DNA of 64,000 nucleotides from SHVZ01 sp041906305 (GCA_041906305.1 JAYRJL010000005.1:186001-250000); one strand, 5' to 3'; positions 45,377 through 53,770 are shown, counted from the first letter of the stretch. Notes: a model not told the origin generated them from the letters alone. A program made the numbers and translations.

Positions 45377-45967
45377 ATGGAAAGTTCCTCGCATCGCAGT
45401 CCCGCTCCGCCCCGAGCCGGCGAAGCCGACGCCGTGGCCATCGAGATACGGCTGTCCTCGCTCCAGCAGCTCTTCAACTCCTTCGACCCGTCGCCCTTCC
45501 ACGACAAGGAGCTCGATCGCGAGGCGGAGGAGTACATCGTCGGCTCGGTCGACGAGTATCCGCTGGCCCGCCCGCTGCGGCTCGTGGTGCGCCTTCCGGC
45601 GGAGCGGATCGCACCCGGCGACGCGGCGACCGTCCAGCAGGCCGTCGCCAACTATTTCACCTATCGCGGCGTCGAGGCGGCGCGGCGGTTGCGCTTCCAG
45701 CTCCGAGAAGGTCGCTTTGCGCTCGCGATCGGCCTGATGTTCCTCTTCGCCTGCGTCGTGATACGGCAGCTCGCGATGGAGCTTGCCGGCCCGACGGCTT
45801 CGCAGATCATCTCCGAAGGCTTCCTGATCCTGGGCTGGGTCGCGATGTGGCGCCCGCTCCAGATCTTTCTCTACGACTGGTGGCCGATCCGCCACCAGGC
45901 GCGGCTGTTCGCGAAGCTGGCCGCCATGCCGGTCGAGATCCGCGGCGAGTGGCCGCTCGAGCAGTGA
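45377..45967 (+). CDS. Unknown membrane protein with two transmembrane helices
   Basis: A 196-residue protein of no family I recognise. Residues 20-110 are soluble and charged (IEIRLSSLQQLFNSFDPSPFHDKELDREAEEYIV; split here only as description of two adjacent blocks), followed by TYRGVEAARRLRFQLREG. Two hydrophobic helices come next (FALAIGLMFLFACVVI and ISEGFLILGWVAMW), then a short basic tail. Genes of this size and topology are common near hypoxia stress genes. Box 8 lies upstream. GTG 45434 is a possible alternative start. Confidence 0.65.
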   Translation: MESSSHRSPAPPRAGEADAVAIEIRLSSLQQLFNSFDPSPFHDKELDREAEEYIVGSVDEYPLARPLRLVVRLPAERIAPGDAATVQQAVANYFTYRGVEAARRLRFQLREGRFALAIGLMFLFACVVIRQLAMELAGPTASQIISEGFLILGWVAMWRPLQIFLYDWWPIRHQARLFAKLAAMPVEIRGEWPLEQ

Positions 45968-45985
45968 GCGGTGCGGCCTTCGACG

Positions 45986-45999
45986 TTGATCTGCGTCAA
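45986..45999. promoter_or_regulatory. Fnr/FixK-type box 9, TTGATCTGCGTCAA
   Basis: Exact match, same sequence as boxes 1 and 11. The -41.5 rule predicts a transcript start near 46034, 43 bases before the ATG at 46077. Confidence 0.85.
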
Positions 46000-46076
46000 G
46001 GCGGTCCCCGCGCGCATTGCTAGCTTGTGACGGACGCGCGACGAAACCGTGTCGGCGTCGTGCGAGGGAGCAACCG

Positions 46077-46382
46077 ATGCTGACCCGAGAAGATTGCCTC
46101 GCCTTGAGCGGCGTCGACGAAGAGATCATCGACGCGATCGCCGAGCACGAGCACATTCCGGAAATGGTCGCGGCCGAGCTCGGCTGCTATCTGTGTCGCT
46201 CACCGGCCGGGGAGCTGCGCATCCGCCGCATCGTGCTTGATGACATCGAAGCCGCGCGGGCCGCTGGAAACGAGGAGAAGGTCCTGCACCTGAAGCTGGC
46301 TCTCGCCGCCTTCATCCGCAATCATCCGGTCTGCCTCGCCGTCGCCCCGGACGCGCCTAGAGACGGTGCCGTCGGCGTCTGA
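46077..46382 (+). CDS. Unknown 101-residue acidic protein
   Basis: A small, probably cytoplasmic protein: LTREDCLALSGVDEEIIDAIAEHEHIPEM, then GCYLCRSPAGELRI, then a helical stretch (IEAARAAGNEEKVLHLKLALAAFI). It contains one CxxC. No family is recognised. GAGGGAGCAACCG precedes the ATG at 46077; a TTG at 46017 in frame was rejected because it lies before the predicted transcript start. Box 9 puts it in the oxygen regulon. It converges on the pilus operon with a 9-base gap. Confidence 0.65.
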   Translation: MLTREDCLALSGVDEEIIDAIAEHEHIPEMVAAELGCYLCRSPAGELRIRRIVLDDIEAARAAGNEEKVLHLKLALAAFIRNHPVCLAVAPDAPRDGAVGV

Positions 46383-46391
46383 CGCCTGCGG

Positions 46392-46889
46392 CTATCGTGC
46401 GGTGATGACGACGAGCAGCCGGTCCTCGAACGAGCCGGCGGCGGGGCTCTGGTCGTCCGTCAGCTCGAGCTCGAGAAGCTGCGGAGCGCCGCTATCGGCG
46501 CCGGCATTCATCGCGAGCTGCGCCTCTCCGTTCTCGAACCGGACTTCGCGTCCGCCGAAGGTCAGGCGGTAGGGAACGCTCCGGTCGCCGATTTCATCCA
46601 CGAAGGCCGGCGATCCGTCGCTGGTCGTATTGGTCGAGCTCAGCTTCACGGAGAACAGCTTGTTGTTCGCGGAGATGTTGAGTTCGGTGAGGATCACCCG
46701 CCCGCGACGGGACGCGAGCGGAACCAGCGACGCGGTCTGGGTCATGGATATGCTGGCGCGCGCCGGCACATAACCGGCGATCTGAAGATTCGACTTGGGA
46801 TTGGCCGCGGCCGTGCCCGAGACACTAGCGATCCCGACGGGAAGCATGAGCACCGTCAGGAGACGAAGGATGGCTGTGCGAACCCCCAT
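46392..46889 (-). CDS. Exported subunit-like protein, last gene of the pilus operon
   Basis: A 165-residue secreted protein: signal peptide MGVRTAILRLLTVLMLPVG to about residue 30 (ending TAAA), then a beta-rich domain (RASISMTQTASLVPLASRRGRVILTELNIS; SVPYRLTFGGREVRFENGEAQL, each a separate block). It lacks the paired cysteines of the spore coat U pilins. By position it may be an extra minor subunit or an assembly factor of the pilus. The ATG at 46889 (AAAGGT just upstream) was chosen over a TTG at 46931 that would overlap the tip gene. Confidence 0.6.
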   Translation of the reverse strand: MGVRTAILRLLTVLMLPVGIASVSGTAAANPKSNLQIAGYVPARASISMTQTASLVPLASRRGRVILTELNISANNKLFSVKLSSTNTTSDGSPAFVDEIGDRSVPYRLTFGGREVRFENGEAQLAMNAGADSGAPQLLELELTDDQSPAAGSFEDRLLVVITAR

Positions 46890-46915
46890 ACCTTTTATGT
46901 AGGCAGCGGAGCCCG

Positions 46916-47851
46916 CTACCGCAAGCTCCAAACCACGAGATTGATGACATCGCCGTAGTCGCCGGCCGACGCGTCCTCGGTCGAATCCACAATGAACTCA
47001 AGCCTGTGGGTCCGGCCGCCGGGCCCGGTCCTTTCGCTGTTCACGATCGCCGTCGTCTCGCCGCCGTTGAGCTTGAGCGGGCTTCCGTCGACGAGCACGG
47101 TGTAGGGCACGACGCTCTCGTCGCTCGCATCGAGGGGACGCAACGCGCCGCCGTTCATGGACTGGAGAAGCAGGCGGTAGCCGCCATTGCTTCGCGCTTT
47201 CACATGCACCACCTGCCGGTCCCCGGCGCGAAGCTGGCCGAAATGGACAGTGTGGCTGCCGCGGTTGGGGTCGAAGCCCGTGCCTTCGGCGAAAGACACC
47301 TGCGCCACCGACGGCACCGGTGCCGAAACCGCGACGCGGCGGCGATCCCGGACCACGCCCGAGCCGAAGACGCCTTCGTACAGCGTGAACTCGATCTCGC
47401 CGCTGTAGAATCCGGATCCGGCGACCTGCTCCGGCGGGATCGAGAGCACGAGCTGCTGGATGACCGTCCCGCCCGCCGGAACGGCGCCGACATACATGTC
47501 CGCCTCGACCGCGAGCCCCGACGGACGCAGCGGCTGGCCGCCGCTCGCGTCCTTGGAGAGCCCGAATTCGAGCGAGCCCTCGCCGCCGACCAGGTACCCG
47601 GTTCCGTCGCCGCGGCCGTTCGACGGCGAGACTGTCAGATAGTACGCGCAGCCCCCGTCGTTGCTGCGCACGCGGAAATAGACGAGCTGGATGCGGCGCT
47701 GCGGGTCGAAGACGTCGTAGCCGCGGCCGTTGCCGCCGGCCCAGGTGGTCGAGGTGATGTCGCCGATGTTGATGTTGCACGCGGCCTCGGCGGCGCCGGC
47801 GAGGAGGGTCCATGTGGTCGCGGCGCCGAGCAGGAGCTTTCTGAGGTTCAT
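46916..47851 (-). CDS. Spore coat U-domain protein, probable pilus tip adhesin (CsuE-like)
   Basis: A 311-residue exported protein. The signal peptide (LRKLLLGAATTWTLLAGAAEAA) precedes CNINIGDITSTTWAGGNGRGYDVFDP. It has two beta domains; the second (from about residue 195) is spore-coat-U-like: FGQLRAGDRQVVHVKARSNG, VPYTVLVDG, and the C-terminal AGDYGDVINLVVWSL. In archaic Csu pili the two-domain subunit encoded after the usher is the tip adhesin. The ATG at 47851 has GAGGGCG upstream; a GTG at 47866 overlapping the usher stop is an alternative. Confidence 0.75.
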   Translation of the reverse strand: MNLRKLLLGAATTWTLLAGAAEAACNINIGDITSTTWAGGNGRGYDVFDPQRRIQLVYFRVRSNDGGCAYYLTVSPSNGRGDGTGYLVGGEGSLEFGLSKDASGGQPLRPSGLAVEADMYVGAVPAGGTVIQQLVLSIPPEQVAGSGFYSGEIEFTLYEGVFGSGVVRDRRRVAVSAPVPSVAQVSFAEGTGFDPNRGSHTVHFGQLRAGDRQVVHVKARSNGGYRLLLQSMNGGALRPLDASDESVVPYTVLVDGSPLKLNGGETTAIVNSERTGPGGRTHRLEFIVDSTEDASAGDYGDVINLVVWSLR

Positions 47852-47862
47852 GGAGAGCGCCC

Positions 47863-50424
47863 TCACGGTGTGATCGGGTAGGTCAGACGGCCGAGATCGA
47901 CACGGCCGGTGCTGTCGGCCGGAATATCGAACTCGATCGCCTTGTCGGGGTCGTTCGCCAGCGTCAGCCGGAAACGGCCCGACGAGAGTCCTTCGACGCG
48001 GAAGCGGCCGCCCCGGCTGGTGAAGAAGTCGATCGCGGGACGCGACGGATCGTCGACGGAGGTGATGGTGCCGGCTTCGAGCGGCAGCGGCTTGTCCTCG
48101 GCGTCGACGAGGAGGCCGTCGCCGAGCACGGTCGCACCGGTGCCGACATTGATCACCGTGCCGCTGCGGTAGGTCGGCTGCAGGTCGTAGACCTGCCGGC
48201 CGAGCTCGTAGCCGAGCGGAAGCTCGGGCGCGTCGATGGTGACGTGGTGCTGATAGTAGGATCCCAGCTCGGGCAGCACGGCGGTGCCGAGAATGTCGGT
48301 CCGTGCCTGGGGCGTCTCGCTGATGTTGTTCACCTCGATCGACTGGCCGGCCAGGGACGGGTGCGGGACGAAGAGAGCGAAGCTGTCGTTGATCGGCCGC
48401 GTGATCGCGGTCTGGCCGCCGGCAAAGGCGATCGCCGTGCCGAAGTTGACCCGGGTCCGAGGATGGGTCGAGTTGCCGTCGCCGCGCTCGGTCATCGTCG
48501 CGTGCGAGGCGGAGGTGGTGAAGCGATAGCCGGTGTAGCCGACGTCGCCGTCGATCGTGTCGCGGCCGGCGTCGCGGCCGAGCGCAAGGTCTGCCTGGAC
48601 GCCGTCAACCCGCATCGTCGGCGTATAGGACCAGTCGACCCTGCGGGCGCGCTCGGTCGTATCGTAGGAGGTGCCGACGCGCTGGCCGGAGCCGCGCGGG
48701 AACCAGGAAACGCCGAGGAAGATGCGGTTGTCGCTGCCGCCGTAGCTCGCTTGGCGCGTGCTCAGCAGCAGCGACGCGGTGACGTCCTCGGCGATCTGCA
48801 TGCTCATGCTCGCGTCGCCCGTGGTCACGTTCGGCTGGCCGTCGCGCGCGAACTGCCGGGCGACGCCGAGACTGCCGTAGAGCGTCTCGCTGAGCCGCTG
48901 CCCGAACAGCACGCCGAGGCTGAGCGCGACCGGGTTGCTGGCCGAGGTCTGCGAGATGCTGGTGAAGTCGGGCGAGCGATACGTCGCGGTCGAGGCGAGG
49001 AACCGCCCGCGCGAGGTGGTCGACGGGCTCTCGGTGAACCGGTGCTGGATGCGGAAGGCGCCGCCGGTGCCGGCGAAGCTCGACTGGCTGGCGGAGAGGT
49101 CGGAGCGGAAGGTTCCGATGGCGGTCGCGAGCCGCATCTCGGTCCCCACCAGGTTCACGTTCCGCGAGGCCTGGTAGTTGCCGCCGAGCGTCAGCTGGTC
49201 GGTGAGGCCGAAGGTGTGGAACGCCGAGACCACGCGGTCCGTGCGGTCGTAGGTGCGGCCGGCGTTGGTCGCCGTCGAGGGGAAGCCGATGGCATAGCCG
49301 AAATCCTGCTCGCCCTCCGCCAGCACGCTCGCATCGAAGACGAAGGGAAAGCGGATGACGTCGACGCGGCCGACCTCGTCGACGATCCGCAGCGTCACGT
49401 CGTTGGTGCCGCCGACCAAGGGCAGGTCGCGGACGTTGTAGCGGCCGGGCGTGAGGTCGAGGGTCCGCATCCGCTGCCCGTTGACGATCACGTCGACGCG
49501 GGCGTTGCGGTCGAGGTTCAGGTCGGTCTCGCCGACCGGGGCGCTCGAGCGGTAGGGCTGGAGCCCGAAGTTGCGGGCGATCGAGATGCCGCCGGCGCGG
49601 CGGTAGGACTGGAAGCCACCGATGCCATAGTTGACGTCGCCTATCGACAGCCGGGTGCGGCTCTCCGGATCGTCGCGGACGATCCGCGTGTCGCCCCGCG
49701 TCCAGGGCGCCGCGCCGATGTCGCGATAGGTCCCGACGCTCTCGATGACGTTGCCGTAGAGATTCAGCGCCGCGTCGAGGTCGGTGACGATCGGCGTCGA
49801 CCCGTCGCGGTTCGGAACGAAGTCGTGCCCGGAAAGCAGATTGACGTAGCCGCTGACGTCGGCGGGCGCGAGGAGCTCCCTGCGTTCGGCACCATACGGG
49901 TTGGCGAGGCTGAGCGACTGGGTCGTGCGCATGTCGAGCGGCACGCGCAGCGTCGCCTCGATACGGCCGATGTCGTAGGCGACGGCGATGCCCTCGCTGC
50001 GGATGTCGTCGGCGGTGAGGCGTCCGCCCGAGCCGATCCGCGCCCGCAGCGCCTGCAGCTTCTCGGGCACGAGAAACCGCTCCAGCAGCTTGAGCAGGGC
50101 AGGGCCGTCGAAGGCGAGGAGCTCGTCCCGGACCGAGATGAAGGCGACGGCCTCGCCCAACGGCAGCTGCTCGATCTTCACCGGAATCTCGAGGCGGGTC
50201 GCCGGCGGCGGCTTTTTCGCCTCGGGCTTGGACGGGGTCGGCTCGTCGGTCTTGGGGGCGGCGGCGATGCCCGGCTGCAGCGGCAGGGTCCGCATGGACG
50301 CCACGCCGGACGGATCCGCGAGAGCGCTGCCGGCGACCGCCGTCAGCGCGAGGGCGAGGAGACCCGGGATCAGCCCGCGGGTGTCGCCGAAAAGGAAAGG
50401 GCGGCGGCAGTGACGACGCGACAT
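47863..50424 (-). CDS. Outer-membrane usher, archaic (Csu) chaperone-usher system
   Basis: An 853-residue usher with an N-terminal signal peptide (GLIPGLLALALTAVAGSALA). Family blocks include RNARVDVIVNGQRMRTLDLTPGRYNVRDLPL, as two adjoining segments, and the plug/barrel region NFGLQPYRSSAPVGETDLNL. The C-terminal plug-like domain has GTITSVDDPSRPAIDFFTSRGGRFRVEGL. It forms the pore through which subunits, delivered by the chaperone, are polymerised. GGGAGGCGAAG precedes the ATG. Its stop overlaps the tip gene region. Confidence 0.87.
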   Translation of the reverse strand: MSRRHCRRPFLFGDTRGLIPGLLALALTAVAGSALADPSGVASMRTLPLQPGIAAAPKTDEPTPSKPEAKKPPPATRLEIPVKIEQLPLGEAVAFISVRDELLAFDGPALLKLLERFLVPEKLQALRARIGSGGRLTADDIRSEGIAVAYDIGRIEATLRVPLDMRTTQSLSLANPYGAERRELLAPADVSGYVNLLSGHDFVPNRDGSTPIVTDLDAALNLYGNVIESVGTYRDIGAAPWTRGDTRIVRDDPESRTRLSIGDVNYGIGGFQSYRRAGGISIARNFGLQPYRSSAPVGETDLNLDRNARVDVIVNGQRMRTLDLTPGRYNVRDLPLVGGTNDVTLRIVDEVGRVDVIRFPFVFDASVLAEGEQDFGYAIGFPSTATNAGRTYDRTDRVVSAFHTFGLTDQLTLGGNYQASRNVNLVGTEMRLATAIGTFRSDLSASQSSFAGTGGAFRIQHRFTESPSTTSRGRFLASTATYRSPDFTSISQTSASNPVALSLGVLFGQRLSETLYGSLGVARQFARDGQPNVTTGDASMSMQIAEDVTASLLLSTRQASYGGSDNRIFLGVSWFPRGSGQRVGTSYDTTERARRVDWSYTPTMRVDGVQADLALGRDAGRDTIDGDVGYTGYRFTTSASHATMTERGDGNSTHPRTRVNFGTAIAFAGGQTAITRPINDSFALFVPHPSLAGQSIEVNNISETPQARTDILGTAVLPELGSYYQHHVTIDAPELPLGYELGRQVYDLQPTYRSGTVINVGTGATVLGDGLLVDAEDKPLPLEAGTITSVDDPSRPAIDFFTSRGGRFRVEGLSSGRFRLTLANDPDKAIEFDIPADSTGRVDLGRLTYPITP

Positions 50425-50464
50425 GCGCCTTCGCCTCCCGCCGCCCTCGTGTACGCGCGAGGGA

Positions 50465-51235
50465 TTACTGTGCCGTGTACTTGAAGTCGGCCTTGATCGC
50501 GCCTTCGGGCAGATCCTGGGGCAGCGGCAGCAGGAACCGGCGCTGAGACTTGGCGAGGATGTTCTCGCCGGTCACGGTCTCGGCGACCGCCGACTTGTCG
50601 AGGGTGCGGCTGACGCTGCCGGCGGAAACGGTCACCGAGGGAGCGTCGATGATCGCATGGCGGCTGCCGCGATTCTCGAGCACGACCTCGAGCAGCTTGC
50701 CGCCGCCGCGCGGGGCGGGCACGGCCTGCGCCGAGGCGACGACCACGTCGGCCTTCACGCCCTTCGGCACGACGTAGATCGAGCCGACGTAGCGGACGGT
50801 GAGGAACACCGAGGCGCCGGGCGTGTCGCGGCGCTTATTGAGCGGGGTCTCTTCGGCGATGATGCGGTAGGAGAGCTCCTGCTTGGGCGCCGGATCGCCG
50901 ATCCACTTGGCGCGCACCAGGCGCGAGGTCTTCGGCTGGAGCTGGATCTCCGTCGGGAAGACGGTGAAGTCCTCGGTCGGCTCGAGCGTCTCCTGGCCGT
51001 TGATGTCGACCTTGCGGAGCGCCATCGCCACGGTGACGGTGATCGGCTCGTCGCGGTCGTTCTCGACCTGGAAGGTCTGGTTGGAGCCGCGGCCCGACGG
51101 ATCGAAATCCTGCGAGATCGGGACGATCTGGAAGGCGCTGGCGGCGGACGAGATCGCGCCCGAGACCAGCACGCCGGCGACGAGGGCGGCCACCTTGCGG
51201 CCGCCCATGTCGGGGAGAAGCTTGAACAGGTTCAT
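50465..51235 (-). CDS. Periplasmic pilus assembly chaperone (CsuC/FimC family)
   Basis: A 256-residue periplasmic chaperone with a signal peptide ending SSAASA. The first Ig domain shows PISQDFDPSGRGSNQTFQVEND, FTVFPTEIQLQPKTSRLVRAKW with the conserved arginine and lysine-type contacts, and SYRIIAEETPL, the family motif near the end of domain 1. The second domain has LEVVLENRGSRHAIIDAP. It donates a strand to pilin subunits and carries them to the usher. It is 40 bases upstream of the usher gene and 7 bases after a pilin. Confidence 0.88.
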   Translation of the reverse strand: MNLFKLLPDMGGRKVAALVAGVLVSGAISSAASAFQIVPISQDFDPSGRGSNQTFQVENDRDEPITVTVAMALRKVDINGQETLEPTEDFTVFPTEIQLQPKTSRLVRAKWIGDPAPKQELSYRIIAEETPLNKRRDTPGASVFLTVRYVGSIYVVPKGVKADVVVASAQAVPAPRGGGKLLEVVLENRGSRHAIIDAPSVTVSAGSVSRTLDKSAVAETVTGENILAKSQRRFLLPLPQDLPEGAIKADFKYTAQ

Positions 51236-51242
51236 GGCAGCC

Positions 51243-51806
51243 TCACTGCATGTTGAGAGAGATGGTGACGATGTCTTGGTAGGTACCGGCGCCGAGGTCC
51301 GACGACCCGGTGAAGTTGAGGTAGATCTGGCTTGTCTCGTTGGTGACCTTGCCATGCGTGACTTCGCGGCCGACCTGGCCGACGCAGCTCGTGGCGAGGA
51401 GCCCGGTGACGACCGGGGTGCTTCCGCCGGTCGCCGGATTGACGAACTCGGCGGAGTAGGGGAGGAACTCGTCCGACCCCGTGTTGAGGATCTTGCCACC
51501 GGCCGGTGCCACCGCGCAGCTCATCGAGGTGACGCTGACGATGTAGCTGCGCCTGCCGTTGCAGTCCTGGAGAGCGCTGCCGATCATGATCCGGTGCGCT
51601 CCCGGCGCGGTGATCGGAAGCTCGACGGCCTGGGACGTCGAGGAAACGTTGATCGTGCATTTGCCCTCGACCGTCCCCGAGAGCAGGATTGCAGTCGCGG
51701 CCTCGCAGACGTCGCAGACGTCGAGCAGCCATGGAGCCGTGAGCGCCCCGCCCGTGAGGGCCGCCGCGAGGGCCAGCGCCAGCCATGCTTTGCGGAAGTT
51801 CGGCAT
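51243..51806 (-). CDS. Spore coat U-type pilin, copy 4
   Basis: A 187-residue exported pilin subunit. The signal peptide runs to CDVCEAA, with cleavage likely after that; mature ATAILLSGTVEGKC provides the donor strand. The SCPU domain has the paired cysteines, the motif YSAEFVNPATGGST and the C-terminal SSDLGAGTYQDIVTISLNMQ. In frame, TTG at 51839 would add 11 residues; the ATG at 51806 is preferred. It is nearest the chaperone gene. Confidence 0.78.
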   Translation of the reverse strand: MPNFRKAWLALALAAALTGGALTAPWLLDVCDVCEAATAILLSGTVEGKCTINVSSTSQAVELPITAPGAHRIMIGSALQDCNGRRSYIVSVTSMSCAVAPAGGKILNTGSDEFLPYSAEFVNPATGGSTPVVTGLLATSCVGQVGREVTHGKVTNETSQIYLNFTGSSDLGAGTYQDIVTISLNMQ

Positions 51807-51855
51807 GTTGCTGCGGAAATCATCGTCGCTGCGTTTCAAGCTCGAGGCGTGCCGG

Positions 51856-52428
51856 TCACTTCGTCGCGAGCGTGACGGTCAGGGTGTCGGTGTAGGTACC
51901 CGCCGTGAGCGCACCCGAGCCCGTGTAGTTGAGATAGACGTAGCTGGTCTCGGCAAAGATCGGCACGCCGGTGACGTCGCGCGCGACCTGCGAGGAGCAG
52001 CTGCTGAGCAGAAGATCGGTGGTGTCGGTGCTGGTGCCGGTGGCGGGATTGTCGAACTCGACGGAGTACTGAAGATAGTCGGTCGCCGGCGTCGGCCCGA
52101 CGACCTTCGCGCCGGTCGGAGCCGCCGCACAGTGCGACGAGGTCACGGTCAGCGTGTAGCCGTCAGGGTCGTTGCAGCTCTGCACGACGTTGGCGACCAT
52201 GACGCGGGTGACGCCGCCCGTCAGGGTGAGGTTGGAGGCGGCCGGAAGGGCCGTCGCATCGACCGAGCAGGTCGGTCCGACGATTCCGGAGAGCGGGATC
52301 GTGTCGGAGAGCTGCGCCATGCAGATGTCGCACTTAGAGAATGACCAGACGCCGACGAGCGCGAGTCCGAGGGCGGCGAGGCCGCCGGCGATCAGGTTGC
52401 GCCTGGTGAACTTGCTGGGGGACTTCAT
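51856..52428 (-). CDS. Spore coat U-type pilin, copy 3
   Basis: A 190-residue exported pilin. Signal region KFTRRNLIAGGLAALGLALVGVWSFSKCDICMAQ, given as consecutive blocks FTRRNLIAGG and CDICMAQ; the RR near the start recalls a Tat motif. The mature protein follows the SCPU pattern (IPLSGIVGPTCSVDATALPA; YSVEFDNPATGTS; LTAGTYTDTLTVTLATK). GAGGAACGAAG precedes the ATG at 52428. Box 10 is centred 72 bases upstream, so this gene and those after it have their own promoter besides that of the operon. Confidence 0.8.
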   Translation of the reverse strand: MKSPSKFTRRNLIAGGLAALGLALVGVWSFSKCDICMAQLSDTIPLSGIVGPTCSVDATALPAASNLTLTGGVTRVMVANVVQSCNDPDGYTLTVTSSHCAAAPTGAKVVGPTPATDYLQYSVEFDNPATGTSTDTTDLLLSSCSSQVARDVTGVPIFAETSYVYLNYTGSGALTAGTYTDTLTVTLATK

Positions 52429-52493
52429 CTTCGTTCCTCTCGCGGCTGCGGAGCCGGATAAGTGCAATTTGATGGGTATTTGCGGTGCCGACC

Positions 52494-52507
52494 TTGAGAT
52501 GGATCAA
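52494..52507. promoter_or_regulatory. Fnr/FixK-type box 10, TTGAGATGGATCAA
   Basis: One mismatch (G in place of Y). The -41.5 rule predicts a transcript start near 52459 inside the 98-base gap between pilin copies 2 and 3, 31 bases before the copy 3 ATG. Confidence 0.65.
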
Positions 52508-52526
52508 GCAAAACCGGCGTCGCCGC

Positions 52527-53120
52527 CTACTTGATGTTCATCGTGACGGTGAGCGTGTCCTGGTAGGTGCCGGCGGCAAGCGCGCCGTCGCCGGTGAAGT
52601 TCACGAAGATGTTGCTGTTCTCGCCGAACGCCTTCCAGTTGGAGACGTCGCGCGCGACCTGGCCGGTGCAGGCGCTCTGCAGCAGGTTGGTGACGGTGGC
52701 CTGGCTGCCGCCGCCGGTCGGGTTGTTGAACTCCGCCGTGTAGCGCAGAACCTCGTTCGAGGCGGCATCGATCACCTTGGCGCCGGCCGTGCCCGAGGCG
52801 CAGTTGAGCGAGGTGATGGTGAGCGTGTAGCCGATCTTCTTGTTGCAGGTCTGTGCGGCGGCGCCAACCTGCACATGCTGCGCGCCCGTCGTGGTCAGAG
52901 GCAGGTTGGACGCGCCCGTCGCCGTGCTGACGCTGAGCGTGCAGTTCTGCGCCACGGCGCCTTGCAGCAGCACCGTCGTCGCGGCGGCGCAGATCTCGCA
53001 GTCCTCGGCGAACTGCGAGGCGACCACCGCGGCGCCGACGAGGACGGCGGCCACGGCCGCCGCAGCGAGAGGAGCGCGGCGATTTTTGCGGTTGAGGATG
53101 GTCATGTCTGCCGACTTCAC
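52527..53120 (-). CDS. Spore coat U-type pilin, copy 2
   Basis: A pilin of 197 residues from GTG at 53120, which overlaps the previous stop codon as GTGA, or 192 residues from the ATG at 53105. The signal peptide (APLAAAAVAAVLVGAAVVA) leads to DCEICAAA. The mature part has TTVLLQGAVAQNCTLSVSTA, GAQHVQVGAAAQTCNKKIGY, YTAEFNNPTGGGSQATVTN and GDGALAAGTYQDTLTVTMNIK, split here into family blocks. It is the closest relative of copy 1, probably a recent duplicate. Confidence 0.82.
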   Translation of the reverse strand: MKSADMTILNRKNRRAPLAAAAVAAVLVGAAVVASQFAEDCEICAAATTVLLQGAVAQNCTLSVSTATGASNLPLTTTGAQHVQVGAAAQTCNKKIGYTLTITSLNCASGTAGAKVIDAASNEVLRYTAEFNNPTGGGSQATVTNLLQSACTGQVARDVSNWKAFGENSNIFVNFTGDGALAAGTYQDTLTVTMNIK

Positions 53121-53683
53121 TTCACGTTCATGGTGACGGTGATCGTGTCCTGGTACGTGCCGGCGGCGAGGTTGCCGTCACCGGTGAAGTTCACGAAGAC
53201 CAGGCTGCTCTCGTTCCGCGCCTTCCAGTTGGTGACGTCGCGACCGACCTGGCTCGCGCAGGCCGACTGCAGCAGGCCGGTCACGGTCGCCTGGCTGCCG
53301 CCGTCCGTCGGGTTGTTGAACTCGGTGCTGTAGGCCAGGACCTCGGTCGACACCGGATCGATCACCTTCGCGCCGGCAGTGCCGCTCGCGCAGTTTGCCG
53401 AGCTGACGGTAAGCGTGTAGCCGACCTTCTTGTTGCAACTCTGGAGGACCGAGCCGACCTGGACATGCTGGCTGCCGGCGGTCGTCAGGGGCAGGTTCGC
53501 CGCCGCGGCCGTCGAACTGACGTCGAGCGTGCAGTTCTGCGCGACGGTGCCCTGCAGCAGGATCTGGTTCGCCGCCTCGCACACCTCGCAGTCGCTGAAC
53601 AGCGACAGCCCGGCGGCAATCGCGATCGCGCCGGCACCGGCGGCGAGCAGATGCCACCGCTTGAACTGGGGTTTGAACGACAT
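53117..53683 (-). CDS. Spore coat U-type pilin, copy 1 (first gene of pilus operon)
   Basis: A 188-residue exported pilin and the likely major subunit by position. The signal peptide (HLLAAGAGAIAIAAGLSLF) ends in DCEVCEAA; mature NQILLQGTVAQNC begins the SCPU domain, with YSTEFNNPTDGGSQATVTG and AAGTYQDTITVTMNVK at the end. Box 11 is centred 94 bases upstream, giving a predicted transcript start about 53 bases before the ATG. The operon order (pilins, chaperone, usher, tip) is that of archaic Csu pili, which mediate biofilm attachment. Confidence 0.83.
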   Translation of the reverse strand: MSFKPQFKRWHLLAAGAGAIAIAAGLSLFSDCEVCEAANQILLQGTVAQNCTLDVSSTAAAANLPLTTAGSQHVQVGSVLQSCNKKVGYTLTVSSANCASGTAGAKVIDPVSTEVLAYSTEFNNPTDGGSQATVTGLLQSACASQVGRDVTNWKARNESSLVFVNFTGDGNLAAGTYQDTITVTMNVK

Positions 53684-53770
53684 GGTTTGCCCTTTCCGAG
53701 ATCAGGAGGGTGGCCTGGCGGACCACCGCACTTTCTGTTTCCAGGAGAGCAAATCGCCGCCTGACGCACC

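Noticed and set aside
48244..50484. 746-codon plus-strand frame antisense to the usher
   Set aside because: No motifs and biased composition; the minus-strand usher is unambiguous.
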